A DNA stretch of 7,822 bases from Bacteroidales bacterium (GCA_029942205.1 JAOZTL010000135.1:1-7822), one strand, 5' to 3'; positions 1-7,663 are shown, counted from the first letter of the stretch. Numbers and translations: made by a program. The notes: generated from the sequence alone by a model not told the origin.

Positions 1-192
1 TGCTTTTCTTTCTACTTTCTACTAAAATCTTTTGTCTAATAAGTCTCAAAAAAGAATTTACTAATAATTAATTAAAACCAATTTCGTAAAATAGAAATAA
101 TTACAAATAATTAACATTTATATAACGCATGCAATATTTTAGTCTTCGATCTAAATTATAAATGCGTGAGCAACATCAAAAATATCGAAGAC
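1..192. other. A/T-rich non-coding left end
   Basis: No reading frame of note is visible. Apart from the inverted repeat and repeat element next to the PBP4 stop, the stretch 1-140 is A/T-rich with no clear hairpin, promoter pair or gene. It may contain the leader of a gene lying off the left edge. Confidence 0.55.
142..192 (-). terminator. Inverted repeat just after the PBP4 gene, possible weak terminator
   Basis: GTCTTCGAT at 142-150 and ATCGAAGAC at 184-192 are perfect 9-bp inverted complements separated by 33 nt, starting immediately after the TAG stop at 193-195. On the minus strand the stem is followed by TAAAATATTG, which has no proper T-tract, and the loop is long, so termination would be inefficient. 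A competing pair ACGCAT (125-130) and ATGCGT (162-167) overlaps the loop. One arm belongs to the dispersed repeat element. Confidence 0.4.
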
Positions 193-195
193 CTA
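164..195 (-). repeat. Dispersed intergenic element, copy at the PBP4 stop
   Basis: Read on the minus strand it runs TAGGTCTTCGATA, TTTTTGATGTTGCT, then CACGC. The core GATGTTGCT is identical in the four copies in this window, and GGTCTTC is shared with the two copies near the right edge. The stop codon TAG of the PBP4 gene is the first three bases of the element. The AAGGT/ACCTT hairpin seen in other copies is degenerate here. Confidence 0.6.
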
Positions 196-1692
196 TTTAT
201 CAAATGCTGCCAAGGCAACCATTAAGCGTTCAAGTTTTGCTCGTGCCCCTCTCGATGAGCACGAAAAATTATTAACCACCATCGAAAAAGCAATTTCACG
301 TCCCGACTTAGAGCGCACATAGCCAGCATAAGCCTTTGCTCTATTGATTGTTCCACTTTTGGCTCGTAAATTTCCTTCGGCAAGTGTATTTTTAAACATC
401 GACCGAATCGTTCCTGTTTCACCTGCAATGGCTAACGATTGGTAAAAGTAATCAAAATTTTGACTCTCTTGTTTCATGTAATCCAACAAAAACACCATTT
501 GGCGTGACGTGATGGTGTTGTATTGCGATAATCCACTACCATCGTTAAGCGAAAAGCCTTGTATATCCATGCCTTTGCTTGCCCAAAAAGTTTCTACTGC
601 TTTCGTTGATTTATCGGTGTCTGCATCGCCTACCAGCTTTAGCCCAGCATGATTCAAACAATGTTCGGCAAATAAATTGACACTATGAATATTGGTTTGA
701 GCAATTATTGCAGAAAGTTTTGGAGAATAAACCGAAAAAATCGTTTTTCTATTCAATTCGGTATATTTCTTGTGCAATTGCAGCAAACGCACCGTTGTAG
801 CTTTATTTTTTAGGCTAATATTATTTTTAATTAAAGCCTTTTCCATTTCAAGCGCAGCAACATAAGCAGGATCGGGCATTGATCCTTTTACTGGGAAATT
901 GGTTTTATTCAACGGTATTTCGCCTCGCAAAATTCTTCTGTAACCGTATGGCGCACCGTAAATGTAAGCATTATCGTAACTAATCGAATCTGCTGTTATG
1001 GCATTATCAAAAATCAAATTCGGAATTTTGGGCACTATTTTAACGACAATCACCGTATCGCCTACCGTTTGGCTCGAATTAAAATAAACGGAATAATAAT
1101 TATCATAAACCGATAGCCCGCAAGCACCTGCTCCATAATAATTTCCGATGTTGTTCCATGTCCATGTTTCGGGAATAATGTCTTGACTGTAAATCCTTGC
1201 ATCTGCAATTACGCCACCAACCACCGAGTCGATGTGTAATTTTTTTATTGCAGCCAGCCATGCAGCAACGAATTGTTTGTTTTTGGTTTCATCAAAATAC
1301 TTCGAGCCTAAAGTGGGATCTCCACCGCCTTTCAGGATAATATCACCATGCAAAATATGATTAACAGAATCTATCCAGCCAGTATATTCTATCGATGTTT
1401 GAAAAACATAATCAGAACCGTACAATTCCAAAACGGTGGCTGTGGTTACTAATTTCTGTGTAGAGGCTGGTTTTAGAGCCATGTCGGGATTGTGTAATGA
1501 AATAATTTCGCCAGAAGTAACATCAATTGCCATAAATGCGAATCCTGCATTTTTAAAGTCATTATCTGTTTTTATTTCATCCAACACCTTGTTTACCGAA
1601 TGGTTTCTGTTGGCTAATTTCCAAAATTGTGCATAAGAAGAACTTGCAAATAAGCTAATAATCAGGAGGAGGCTAATTTTTCGTATTATCAT
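193..1692 (-). CDS. dacB: D-alanyl-D-alanine carboxypeptidase/endopeptidase, PBP4 type (peptidase S13)
   Basis: This 499-residue protein matches the class C low-molecular-weight penicillin-binding proteins. These remove the terminal D-Ala from peptidoglycan pentapeptides and cut DD cross-links in the periplasm. A signal peptide is clear (basic MIIRK start, hydrophobic core, likely cleavage after SSSYA at residue 21). All three active-site motifs of serine DD-peptidases are visible: STQK at 77-80 (nucleophile Ser77, Lys80), SVN at 337-339, and KSG at 445-447 in AKSGT, with Ser in place of the commoner Thr. The family block LNDGSGLS is at 382-389. The roughly 260 residues between the first two motifs hold the large inserted domain typical of S13 enzymes, and total length is close to that of E. 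coli PBP4. The ATG directly follows the TAA of the LD-carboxypeptidase gene, so the two are probably cotranscribed and coupled. The TAG stop lies inside a repeat element. The family is clear; the balance of carboxypeptidase to endopeptidase activity is not. Confidence 0.96.
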   Translation of the reverse strand: MIIRKISLLLIISLFASSSYAQFWKLANRNHSVNKVLDEIKTDNDFKNAGFAFMAIDVTSGEIISLHNPDMALKPASTQKLVTTATVLELYGSDYVFQTSIEYTGWIDSVNHILHGDIILKGGGDPTLGSKYFDETKNKQFVAAWLAAIKKLHIDSVVGGVIADARIYSQDIIPETWTWNNIGNYYGAGACGLSVYDNYYSVYFNSSQTVGDTVIVVKIVPKIPNLIFDNAITADSISYDNAYIYGAPYGYRRILRGEIPLNKTNFPVKGSMPDPAYVAALEMEKALIKNNISLKNKATTVRLLQLHKKYTELNRKTIFSVYSPKLSAIIAQTNIHSVNLFAEHCLNHAGLKLVGDADTDKSTKAVETFWASKGMDIQGFSLNDGSGLSQYNTITSRQMVFLLDYMKQESQNFDYFYQSLAIAGETGTIRSMFKNTLAEGNLRAKSGTINRAKAYAGYVRSKSGREIAFSMVVNNFSCSSRGARAKLERLMVALAAFDK

Positions 1693-2742
1693 TTATAGAA
1701 CGGCTTTTTCGGTTAATTTCAATGTTTTTTTATCGGCATTCAACTGGGCAAGCACGCCAGTGGGAATGGTCATTTTGTTGCTCACATGCCCAAACGGAAA
1801 CCCATAAACGGTAGGAATATTCAAGGGTGCGAGCAATTGTATCAGAGTTTCTTTTAGCGTGAACGTGGGTGCATCATTCACATTGCAATTGGCAAAAACA
1901 CCCAGTACAATGCCAGCCGCTTTGTGTAAATTAGAAGCCTGCAAAAGCTGTGTCAGCATGCGATCTACTTTGTAGGTTTTTTCGTCTATTTCTTCCAAAT
2001 ACACCAGTTTATTTTCAAAATCGGGTTCAAATTCACTCCCAATCATCGACACCAAAACGCTCATGTTACCGCCAATTAATTCACCTTCGGCTTTTCCTTC
2101 AGTAATGGTGTAAAAATCAAATTCTGGATTATTCTCCGATTCAGCTTCACGTTCATAAGAATATTTGTATTTGCGTGATGGATGTAGCAAAATATCTTCA
2201 AATGACTCAATAGTGTATTCATTAAACGAAGAAATTCCCACAGGACCATGAAACGCCACCAAGCCAGCATTTTCGTAAATGGAGCTAATCAAAGCTGTAA
2301 TATCGCTGTATCCAATCAAAATCTTTGGATTTACACGTATTTTATCGAAATCAAGTAACTTATTGATCCGAATAGCTCCATAGCCGCCACGCACGCACAA
2401 AATGGCATCTACCTCCGTATTAGTGAACATGTGCATCAATTCATCGGCTCGTTCTTGATCTGTCCCTGCCAAATAGCCATATTCAGACAAAACAGATGGC
2501 TGATAATAGGTTTTATAGCCTAATTTTTCTACTTGTTCGATCGTTTCTTTTAATTGTAATTCGGTAATTACCCCCGCAGGCGTTACCAATCCAATCCGAT
2601 CACCTTTCTTTAGACGTTTAGGAACTATTTTATCCATTTTTATTTTGTTTGATTTGATTTCAGAAAAAGCATAACTTTTGGCAAATAATACCGAGCCAGC
2701 AAGCATAGCCGTTCTTTTTAGAAATGTTTTTCGTGTAAGCAT
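1693..2742 (-). CDS. ldcA: LD-carboxypeptidase, peptidase family S66 (LdcA/MccF-like)
   Basis: This 349-residue protein belongs to family S66. LdcA enzymes cut the L,D bond between the dibasic residue and D-Ala in peptidoglycan tetrapeptides during recycling. The catalytic triad can be placed from family motifs: Ser146 in the nucleophile elbow GYSDIT (144-149), a Glu in LEEIDE (249-254) followed by the conserved YKVDRML (257-263), and His319 in FPFGHVSNK (315-323). The RGGYGAIR block is at 118-125 and the family opening KKGDRIGLVTPAG at 45-57. The first 35 residues are extra: LTRKTFLKR followed by a hydrophobic stretch ending near SYA resembles a Tat signal with RK instead of RR. Met36, just before the conserved domain, could be an alternative cytoplasmic start. 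A strong terminator ends about 25 bp upstream. The TAA abuts the ATG of the PBP4 gene. An MccF-like peptidase of other specificity is possible, but the peptidoglycan neighbour favours LdcA. Confidence 0.94.
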   Translation of the reverse strand: MLTRKTFLKRTAMLAGSVLFAKSYAFSEIKSNKIKMDKIVPKRLKKGDRIGLVTPAGVITELQLKETIEQVEKLGYKTYYQPSVLSEYGYLAGTDQERADELMHMFTNTEVDAILCVRGGYGAIRINKLLDFDKIRVNPKILIGYSDITALISSIYENAGLVAFHGPVGISSFNEYTIESFEDILLHPSRKYKYSYEREAESENNPEFDFYTITEGKAEGELIGGNMSVLVSMIGSEFEPDFENKLVYLEEIDEKTYKVDRMLTQLLQASNLHKAAGIVLGVFANCNVNDAPTFTLKETLIQLLAPLNIPTVYGFPFGHVSNKMTIPTGVLAQLNADKKTLKLTEKAVL

Positions 2743-2766
2743 TTTATTATTTAAGATAATTAATAT

Positions 2767-2810
2767 AAAAAAAGGCTATCTTATTACTCATAAGAGAACA
2801 GATAGCCTTT
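2767..2810 (-). terminator. Rho-independent terminator after the SusC/SusD operon
   Basis: The arms AAAGGCTATCT (2771-2781) and AGATAGCCTTT (2800-2810) are perfect 11-bp inverted complements around an 18-nt loop. On the minus strand the second arm runs into seven consecutive T residues (TTT of the stem plus TTTT to 2767). This is a textbook intrinsic terminator for transcription coming from the SusD-like gene. On the plus strand the stem is followed by ACATTTACT, which is weaker. Its 3' end is only about 25 bp before the LD-carboxypeptidase ATG, so that gene must depend on readthrough or on a promoter within or just upstream of the hairpin. Confidence 0.9.
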
Positions 2811-2830
2811 ACATTTACTATTTGACTAGC

Positions 2831-2870
2831 ATTTGATTAGATTACCTCTAATACATAAGCAACATCAAAT
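2831..2870. repeat. Nested inverted repeat between the SusD-like stop and the terminator
   Basis: ATTTGAT (2831-2837) and ATCAAAT (2864-2870) are perfect inverted complements. Nested inside, TTAGA (2837-2841) and TCTAA (2847-2851) can pair around a 5-nt loop. The right arm is the core of the dispersed element. The structure may protect the 3' end of the SusCD transcript or simply be part of the repeat; no function is shown. Confidence 0.4.
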
Positions 2871-2885
2871 AAGTTTTTGACTTTA
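2854..2885 (-). repeat. Dispersed intergenic element, copy at the SusD-like stop
   Basis: On the minus strand it begins with the TAA stop of the SusD-like gene, then AAGTCAAAAACTT (hairpin AAGT/ACTT with a 5-nt loop), ATTTGATGTTGCT and TATG. This matches the other copies in order and spacing but with a 4-bp stem instead of AAGGT/ACCTT. The loop is 5 nt, as in the copy at 7741-7773. It is also one side of a larger inverted repeat with 2831-2837. Confidence 0.55.
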
Positions 2886-4328
2886 TTTATCCCACCAAAC
2901 ACTCACTGTAAACAAATCGCTTCCCCCGATTCGAGCTACCGCTTCGGTTACATTGGCTAAGTTTGTTGAATATTCGTCCGACGAATAAGCTCTACGACGA
3001 GGAATGGTAGTTGCAGCAGAAGCACCAGGCGTTAAAACAGGAAAATCTAATCTTCTCCATTCTGCCCACGCTTGGATTCCTTGTGCATACAAAGCAAACC
3101 ATTTTTGTGTTCCGATAAGCTCTTTCCATTTCGTTTCGTCATACTGTACAGAGGCTTGTGCCAAGTAAGCATCAATATCTACTGTTGCAATTTCGTTATA
3201 TTCCATTGAAGCTCTTATTCCTGCTTCGTAATATACCGCTGCACTAGCTGCACCACCTGAGATGTAGCCTCTTTGAGCAGCTTCTGCTTTTATCAATAAC
3301 ACTTCGGCAGCAGTCATCATAATAGATGGAGCAGTTTGCCCTGCATACAGATCGTTTGGCATCGAAACGTCTGCATCGCTTCCAAGTTCACCGTAAGTCA
3401 AGCCAACGAATGTTCCACTAGAAACAGCAGCATAAGCATAAGTAGCTAAACGTGGGTCATTAACAGTAAGCATGGCATCTACCAAAGTATTGGCTACTGC
3501 AAAATAATCAGCTCCTGCATTAACAACATTGTCGATATACAATGGATTTGCTTCTGCTTCGGTAGCTAAATGATTAAATTGAGCATAATCGGCAGAGCTA
3601 GTAAAAGCATTGTCAAAATCGGTATCGCTAATCAAAGAATTAGCTTTCGAGTCGTTTACTTCCGATAAGCGCATAGCAATCCGAAGTTTCAATGATTCGG
3701 CAAAAGCTTTCCATTTGGTCATGTCGCCACTAAAAATCAAATCACCACTCAAACTATTCGTAGGTGTAGTGTTAATCAGAGCAATAGCAGCATTTAATTG
3801 TACGATCAAAGCGTCATAAATTTCTTCTTGCGTATCGTATTTTGGAGCAATAACATCGTCTTTTCCTTGTAATGCTTGAGAAAAAGGAATATCACCCCAA
3901 ACATCGGTCATGTTGTGATAAGCCCAAGCTTGTAATATTTTAGCTACGGCAATTTGATTTTCATTATCGCCATATTGAAATATTTTTATTTTGAATTCCT
4001 CATCTTCATTTAATGTGATGATTTCCTGCAAATCAGTTAATCCACCTAAATATACACTCGCAAAACTAGAAATACCATCATCAGCATAATTTGATTTTTC
4101 GGCATAATCCAGTTGAGAAAACTGTTGTACGTATTGAGAGCCTAATTGTGCTAATTCACCATTGAAATTGTAAATCAAGTTTGCTTGTGCCTGTGTTAAT
4201 AATCCTGAAGTAGGCACGGTAGTCGGTCCATTTGGATCATAGTTCATTTCTTCAAACTCGGAGCATGATGTAACTCCTAAAGCCAATATCAACAGAAATG
4301 AAAGCCATTTATATTTTTGAATATTCAT
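2883..4328 (-). CDS. SusD/RagB-family nutrient-binding outer membrane lipoprotein (SusD-like_2)
   Basis: This 481-residue protein should be the surface lipoprotein that caps the SusC-type channel and captures substrate. The N-terminus is a lipoprotein signal (hydrophobic core, lipobox VTSC with Cys22 as the lipidated residue). The mature start SEFEE is acidic, as expected for export to the cell surface in Bacteroidota. Features of the SusD-like_2 branch are visible: TDVWGDIPFSQA at 141-152, NDPRLATYA at 290-298, MMTAAEVLLIKAEAAQRG at 337-354, YYEAGIRASMEY at 366-377, and a C-terminal block with TQKWFALYAQG (407-417) and WAEWRRLDFP (421-430). Length is usual for the family. It starts 20 bp after the SusC stop, so the two form one operon and surely one complex. 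Its TAA stop runs directly into a copy of the intergenic repeat, and an intrinsic terminator follows about 75 bp on. The substrate cannot be inferred. Confidence 0.96.
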   Translation of the reverse strand: MNIQKYKWLSFLLILALGVTSCSEFEEMNYDPNGPTTVPTSGLLTQAQANLIYNFNGELAQLGSQYVQQFSQLDYAEKSNYADDGISSFASVYLGGLTDLQEIITLNEDEEFKIKIFQYGDNENQIAVAKILQAWAYHNMTDVWGDIPFSQALQGKDDVIAPKYDTQEEIYDALIVQLNAAIALINTTPTNSLSGDLIFSGDMTKWKAFAESLKLRIAMRLSEVNDSKANSLISDTDFDNAFTSSADYAQFNHLATEAEANPLYIDNVVNAGADYFAVANTLVDAMLTVNDPRLATYAYAAVSSGTFVGLTYGELGSDADVSMPNDLYAGQTAPSIMMTAAEVLLIKAEAAQRGYISGGAASAAVYYEAGIRASMEYNEIATVDIDAYLAQASVQYDETKWKELIGTQKWFALYAQGIQAWAEWRRLDFPVLTPGASAATTIPRRRAYSSDEYSTNLANVTEAVARIGGSDLFTVSVWWDK

Positions 4329-4348
4329 TTTTTATACGTTTTTTAGTG

Positions 4349-7300
4349 TTAAAATTTTAGATTAATATTGAAACCAATAGAGCGGGTAGAAGGAAGAGAA
4401 CCACCTTCGTAACCTTGTGCATTTGATATAGAATTAACTTGTTCAGGATCAAAGCCTACTGCATTGGTATACAATAAAGCAACATTACGAGCAACAACAG
4501 AAAGCGTTACAGTACCTAATTTAGCTTTAGAAACCAAAGATTGTGGCAAAGTATAGCCCAATTTTAATTCTCTTAGTTTAACGAAACTAGCATCATAAAC
4601 ATACTCTTCTGGAAAATTACGTAAATGTCTGAAGTGTGATCTTGCATCGATATAAATATCGTTTGGCGTACCATCAGCAAACACACCCTCTTCCAATACA
4701 CCACCACCATCAGCAGGGTCTAGTCGGATAGAGTTTCCTTTGTCGTTTAATTCTACAGTAGCCGATGTTTGTCCAGCACTAGCAGCATAACGATTGGCAT
4801 AAGAATACACCACACCACCACTTTGGAAATCAACCAATGCACTGAAAGAAACACCTTTAAACATAAGCGTGTTCATCACACCTCCATTAAAGTCAGGAAG
4901 AATACTACCTACTTCTTGCGGTTTTCCCGATTTGACATAATAACCGTTCTCATCCACAATTTTATTTCCATTATCATCATATTCATATCCATTGTATGCG
5001 TACATTGTTCCGTAAGCACCACCAACAACGGCAGTAGTCCAAGCCGAACTGACATTAGAAATTTCATATTCTTCCAAATCGCCATAAAGAGAGTTGATTT
5101 GGCTGGTATAATCTGAAAAGTTCACCATAATATTCCACGAGAAATTTTCTTTTTTGATTGGATTGGCATGAACAACTAGCTCAATACCTGTATTTTGTAA
5201 TTCACCAGCATTGATGTATGCACTAGAATATCCAGAAGTAGACGAAACGTCTAAAGCAATAATTTGATCGTATGCTTTACGGTCGAAATAAGTCAATTCA
5301 GCACCAACTAATCCGTTGAAAAATTCGGCTTCTAGTCCTACTTCAAATTCTACTGTTGTTTCGTTTTTAAGTGTTGGATTATTTCTCACATCACCTACCG
5401 AGAAAGTAGTAGTGGCTTCAAACGATCGTACATCGTAGGTATTATAAAGTCGATAAGCATAGGTATCGTTACCTACTTGTGCGTATCCAGCTCTTAATTT
5501 ACCAAATGAAAGAATATTATTTGAAGCTAAAAGTTCAGAAAATACAAAACTACCACTTACAGCAGGATAAAAATAAGAATTATTTTCAACAGGCAGAGTC
5601 GAAGACCAATCGTTTCTTCCCGAAAGATCTAAATATAACAAACCTTTGTAACCGAAAGAAGCCGATGCGAATAGCGAATTTGTCTGTCTTTCGGAAAAAT
5701 AAGTATAACTATCAGCAGGAGAAACAGTATTGGAGACATTAAAGAAATTTTCGACAACCAATCCGTCCACAGTTCCTATTGAAGCAGAACGGTATTGCGA
5801 GTAGCTAATATTACCACCAGCAATGGCATCCAAAGTCCAATCATCGCTAAATCTTTTGCTATAATTTAAAATCGCATCAAAGTTATTTTCATAAGCATTT
5901 CTGTTCGATTCGTTATAATAGTCGGTAGTTGTACCACCCGAACCAACTCGATTATTCATGCTCAATGCATAAAAATCAGTACGCCCAGTAGTCGTTAGAC
6001 TCAAACCATCCATTAGCTCCAATTTGAAACCAATATTCCCGTACATTCTGTCTTTTGTATCGGCAGCATAAATATTATTAAATGTCCAGTAAGGATTATT
6101 ACTCCATCGGATGTAGGTACGCCCGTCAGACACATCACGTAAATTCCAACCAACTTGGTTTCCAAGAATATCAGAATAATAATTTGCTTCTAAGCGAGCA
6201 GGATCTACCTGGCGTTGTGTCCAAATACGCATAGCGGCTGGCACGGTAGTTCCATCACCATCGTATCCAAATTTAGAACGCCCCGTAGTGTTTTGTTTCA
6301 CGTAATTAACCGAAGCAAAAACTTCTACTTTATCGTGTAATTGGGTAGAGCCTTTGAATGAAACCGTATTTTTTTGTAATTCAGAAGTAGGAACGACACC
6401 ATTTTGCATAACGTTAGTGTATGCTAAGCGAAATGTTGAGTTTTCATTTCCACCATTAATAGCCACACTATTGCTGCGAGTTACACCTGTTTTAAAAATA
6501 TTTTCATAATTATCAGGGTTTGCTTCCCATGCTCTGGTTTGATTATAGCCATCACTTTCGGGTACAAATGCGTCCCAATGTAAAACAGGAGTTCCATCTA
6601 ATTTTGGTCCCCAACTTTCGTCTGTTCCAGTGTATACGTAAGGAGTGTCATCAAAAGAAGCCCATTCTGTTCCGTGAATAGCAGGATCGTAGGTAAAAGT
6701 AGAGAAATCTAAAGAGCGTCCACCACCATATTCATTCTGAAAATCAGGAAGGATATAAATATTTTCAAAAGTCGTGGTTGAGTTAATTTCAACACCCAAA
6801 CCTTGTTTCTTTTTTCCTGATTTTGTGGTAATAACAATAACACCGTTTGCACCACGGTTTCCATACAAAGTAGTTGCAGCAGCACCTTTCAATACCGAGA
6901 TAGTAGCAACATCATCAGGGTTAATATCCTGTGCGCCGTTTCCGTAATCATACCCTTTGACATCATTACTGAAATTATAATTCGCGATAGGCGTTCCGTC
7001 TACCACATAAAGTGGTTGGTTTGTTCCACCTAAAGACGAAGCACCACGAATAATCACACTCGACGAACCGCCGATTGTTCCCGAACCACTTCGTATTTGT
7101 ACTCCAGAAACTCTACCTTGCAAGGAGTTAGATACCGAAGTCGGATCTTTTACTGCAATGTCATCTGCCGATATTTCTTGAACAGCATAACCCAGCGAGC
7201 GTTCTTCACGTGTAACACCCAATGCAGTAATCACCACGTCGTCTAGTTCGGTTACATCCTTTACAAGTGCAAAATTTATTTGAGTTTGTTTTCCGATAAC

Positions 7301-7543
7301 AACATTATCAGACAAATAGCCAACAAAACTAGCAAGCAATTCGTCGCTTTCGTTTTGTGCCGTAATTGAAAAATCTCCATTTACATCGGTAAATGTTCCA
7401 GTTGTTGTTCCTTTGATGACTACCGATGCGCCTATCAACGGCTCATTCGTGGTCAAGTCAGTAACTTTGCCGCTAATTTTTATTTGAGCTGATACAAATC
7501 CACTCATCAAAATAACAGCAAGTAATAGCGTGATTTTTTTCAT
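4349..7543 (-). CDS. SusC/RagA-family TonB-linked outer membrane receptor
   Basis: This 1064-residue protein is a SusC-type TonB-dependent transporter that imports nutrients bound by its SusD partner across the outer membrane, using energy passed from the inner membrane by TonB-ExbBD. Domains in order: signal peptide (about 1-19, cleaved after FVSA); a carboxypeptidase-D-regulatory-like domain (about 20-95, with ISGKVTDLTTNEPLIGASV and a DVNGDFSI turn); a putative TonB box in ELDDVVITALG (99-109); a plug domain (about 112-245) with the SusC signature SSVIIRGASS...QPLYVVDGTPI at 161-186 and VLKGAAATTLYGNRGANGVI at 217-236; then a large beta-barrel ending in NINLKF with a terminal Phe, as usual for barrel assembly. 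Length is normal for SusC. The ATG at 7543 is chosen because it opens a good signal peptide. The leader upstream is short, A/T-rich and holds a terminator-like hairpin. No sigma/anti-sigma gene or glycosidase is in view to suggest the substrate or regulation. Confidence 0.97.
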   Translation of the reverse strand: MKKITLLLAVILMSGFVSAQIKISGKVTDLTTNEPLIGASVVIKGTTTGTFTDVNGDFSITAQNESDELLASFVGYLSDNVVIGKQTQINFALVKDVTELDDVVITALGVTREERSLGYAVQEISADDIAVKDPTSVSNSLQGRVSGVQIRSGSGTIGGSSSVIIRGASSLGGTNQPLYVVDGTPIANYNFSNDVKGYDYGNGAQDINPDDVATISVLKGAAATTLYGNRGANGVIVITTKSGKKKQGLGVEINSTTTFENIYILPDFQNEYGGGRSLDFSTFTYDPAIHGTEWASFDDTPYVYTGTDESWGPKLDGTPVLHWDAFVPESDGYNQTRAWEANPDNYENIFKTGVTRSNSVAINGGNENSTFRLAYTNVMQNGVVPTSELQKNTVSFKGSTQLHDKVEVFASVNYVKQNTTGRSKFGYDGDGTTVPAAMRIWTQRQVDPARLEANYYSDILGNQVGWNLRDVSDGRTYIRWSNNPYWTFNNIYAADTKDRMYGNIGFKLELMDGLSLTTTGRTDFYALSMNNRVGSGGTTTDYYNESNRNAYENNFDAILNYSKRFSDDWTLDAIAGGNISYSQYRSASIGTVDGLVVENFFNVSNTVSPADSYTYFSERQTNSLFASASFGYKGLLYLDLSGRNDWSSTLPVENNSYFYPAVSGSFVFSELLASNNILSFGKLRAGYAQVGNDTYAYRLYNTYDVRSFEATTTFSVGDVRNNPTLKNETTVEFEVGLEAEFFNGLVGAELTYFDRKAYDQIIALDVSSTSGYSSAYINAGELQNTGIELVVHANPIKKENFSWNIMVNFSDYTSQINSLYGDLEEYEISNVSSAWTTAVVGGAYGTMYAYNGYEYDDNGNKIVDENGYYVKSGKPQEVGSILPDFNGGVMNTLMFKGVSFSALVDFQSGGVVYSYANRYAASAGQTSATVELNDKGNSIRLDPADGGGVLEEGVFADGTPNDIYIDARSHFRHLRNFPEEYVYDASFVKLRELKLGYTLPQSLVSKAKLGTVTLSVVARNVALLYTNAVGFDPEQVNSISNAQGYEGGSLPSTRSIGFNINLKF

Positions 7544-7560
7544 TGTTTTTACTGGTTTTA

Positions 7561-7598
7561 AATTAAAAAAATATAAGGTCTTCGAGGTCTCCGACCTT
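7561..7598 (-). promoter_or_regulatory. Terminator-like hairpin in the SusC-gene leader, possible attenuator
   Basis: Read on the minus strand, AAGGTC (7598-7593) can pair with GACCTT (7580-7575), and the stem is followed by ATATTTTTTTAATT, so it looks like a small intrinsic terminator about 31 nt before the SusC ATG. An alternative shorter hairpin is possible: the same AGGTC can pair with the middle GACCT (7589-7585) around a GGA loop. Two mutually exclusive pairings near a start codon are the layout of an attenuator or translational switch, but the stems are short and this is inference. It could equally be just the hairpin part of the dispersed repeat element found here. Confidence 0.4.
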
Positions 7599-7620
7599 TT
7601 TGATGTTGCTTACGCAACAT
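7575..7620 (+). repeat. Dispersed intergenic element, copy upstream of the SusC gene
   Basis: Read on the plus strand it holds AAGGTCTTC (7575-7583), an extra stretch of about ten bases that extends the hairpin to GACCTT (7593-7598), TTTTTGATGTTGCT, and a second hairpin ATGTTGC-TTAC-GCAACAT (7603-7620). It is the longest and most structured of the four copies. Its last 12 bases also open the 55-bp direct repeat. Confidence 0.6.
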
Positions 7621-7663
7621 TAGAGATTCTGTTGTATTAATAATTTCATAAGAACATTTATCC
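7609..7663. repeat. 55-bp perfect direct repeat, copy 1
   Basis: Bases from CTTACGCAACATTAGAG to AAGAACATTTATCC are identical, with no mismatch, to 7768-7822. The offset is 159 bp. The copy lies 66 bp upstream of the SusC start codon. Confidence 0.95.

Noticed and set aside
10..23. Two tandem copies of TTCTACT
   Set aside because: Only two copies of a 7-mer in pyrimidine-rich DNA, which is not distinguishable from chance.
178..185. TATTTTTG on the minus strand, a perfect match to the TAnnTTTG -7 box
   Set aside because: The nearest upstream TTTG, inside the PBP4 C-terminus, is 16 bp away rather than about 19-21, and the match lies in the repeat element just after a stop codon. A promoter for a gene off the left edge cannot be excluded but is not supported.
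445..447. KSG in place of KTG in the PBP4 homologue as a sign of an inactive enzyme
   Set aside because: Ser for Thr is a conservative and known variant of this motif, and the SxxK and SxN motifs are intact, so the enzyme is expected to be active. The positions given here are residue numbers in the protein.
4769..5116. Plus-strand open frame of 115 codons inside the SusC-like gene
   Set aside because: It is antisense to a well-supported receptor gene, its low-complexity Ile/Thr-rich translation resembles no family, and no upstream signals are seen. The same applies to the frames at 1436-1636, 3610-3819 and 5479-5742, and to the minus-strand frames 222-428 and 2076-2270, which overlap real genes in other frames.
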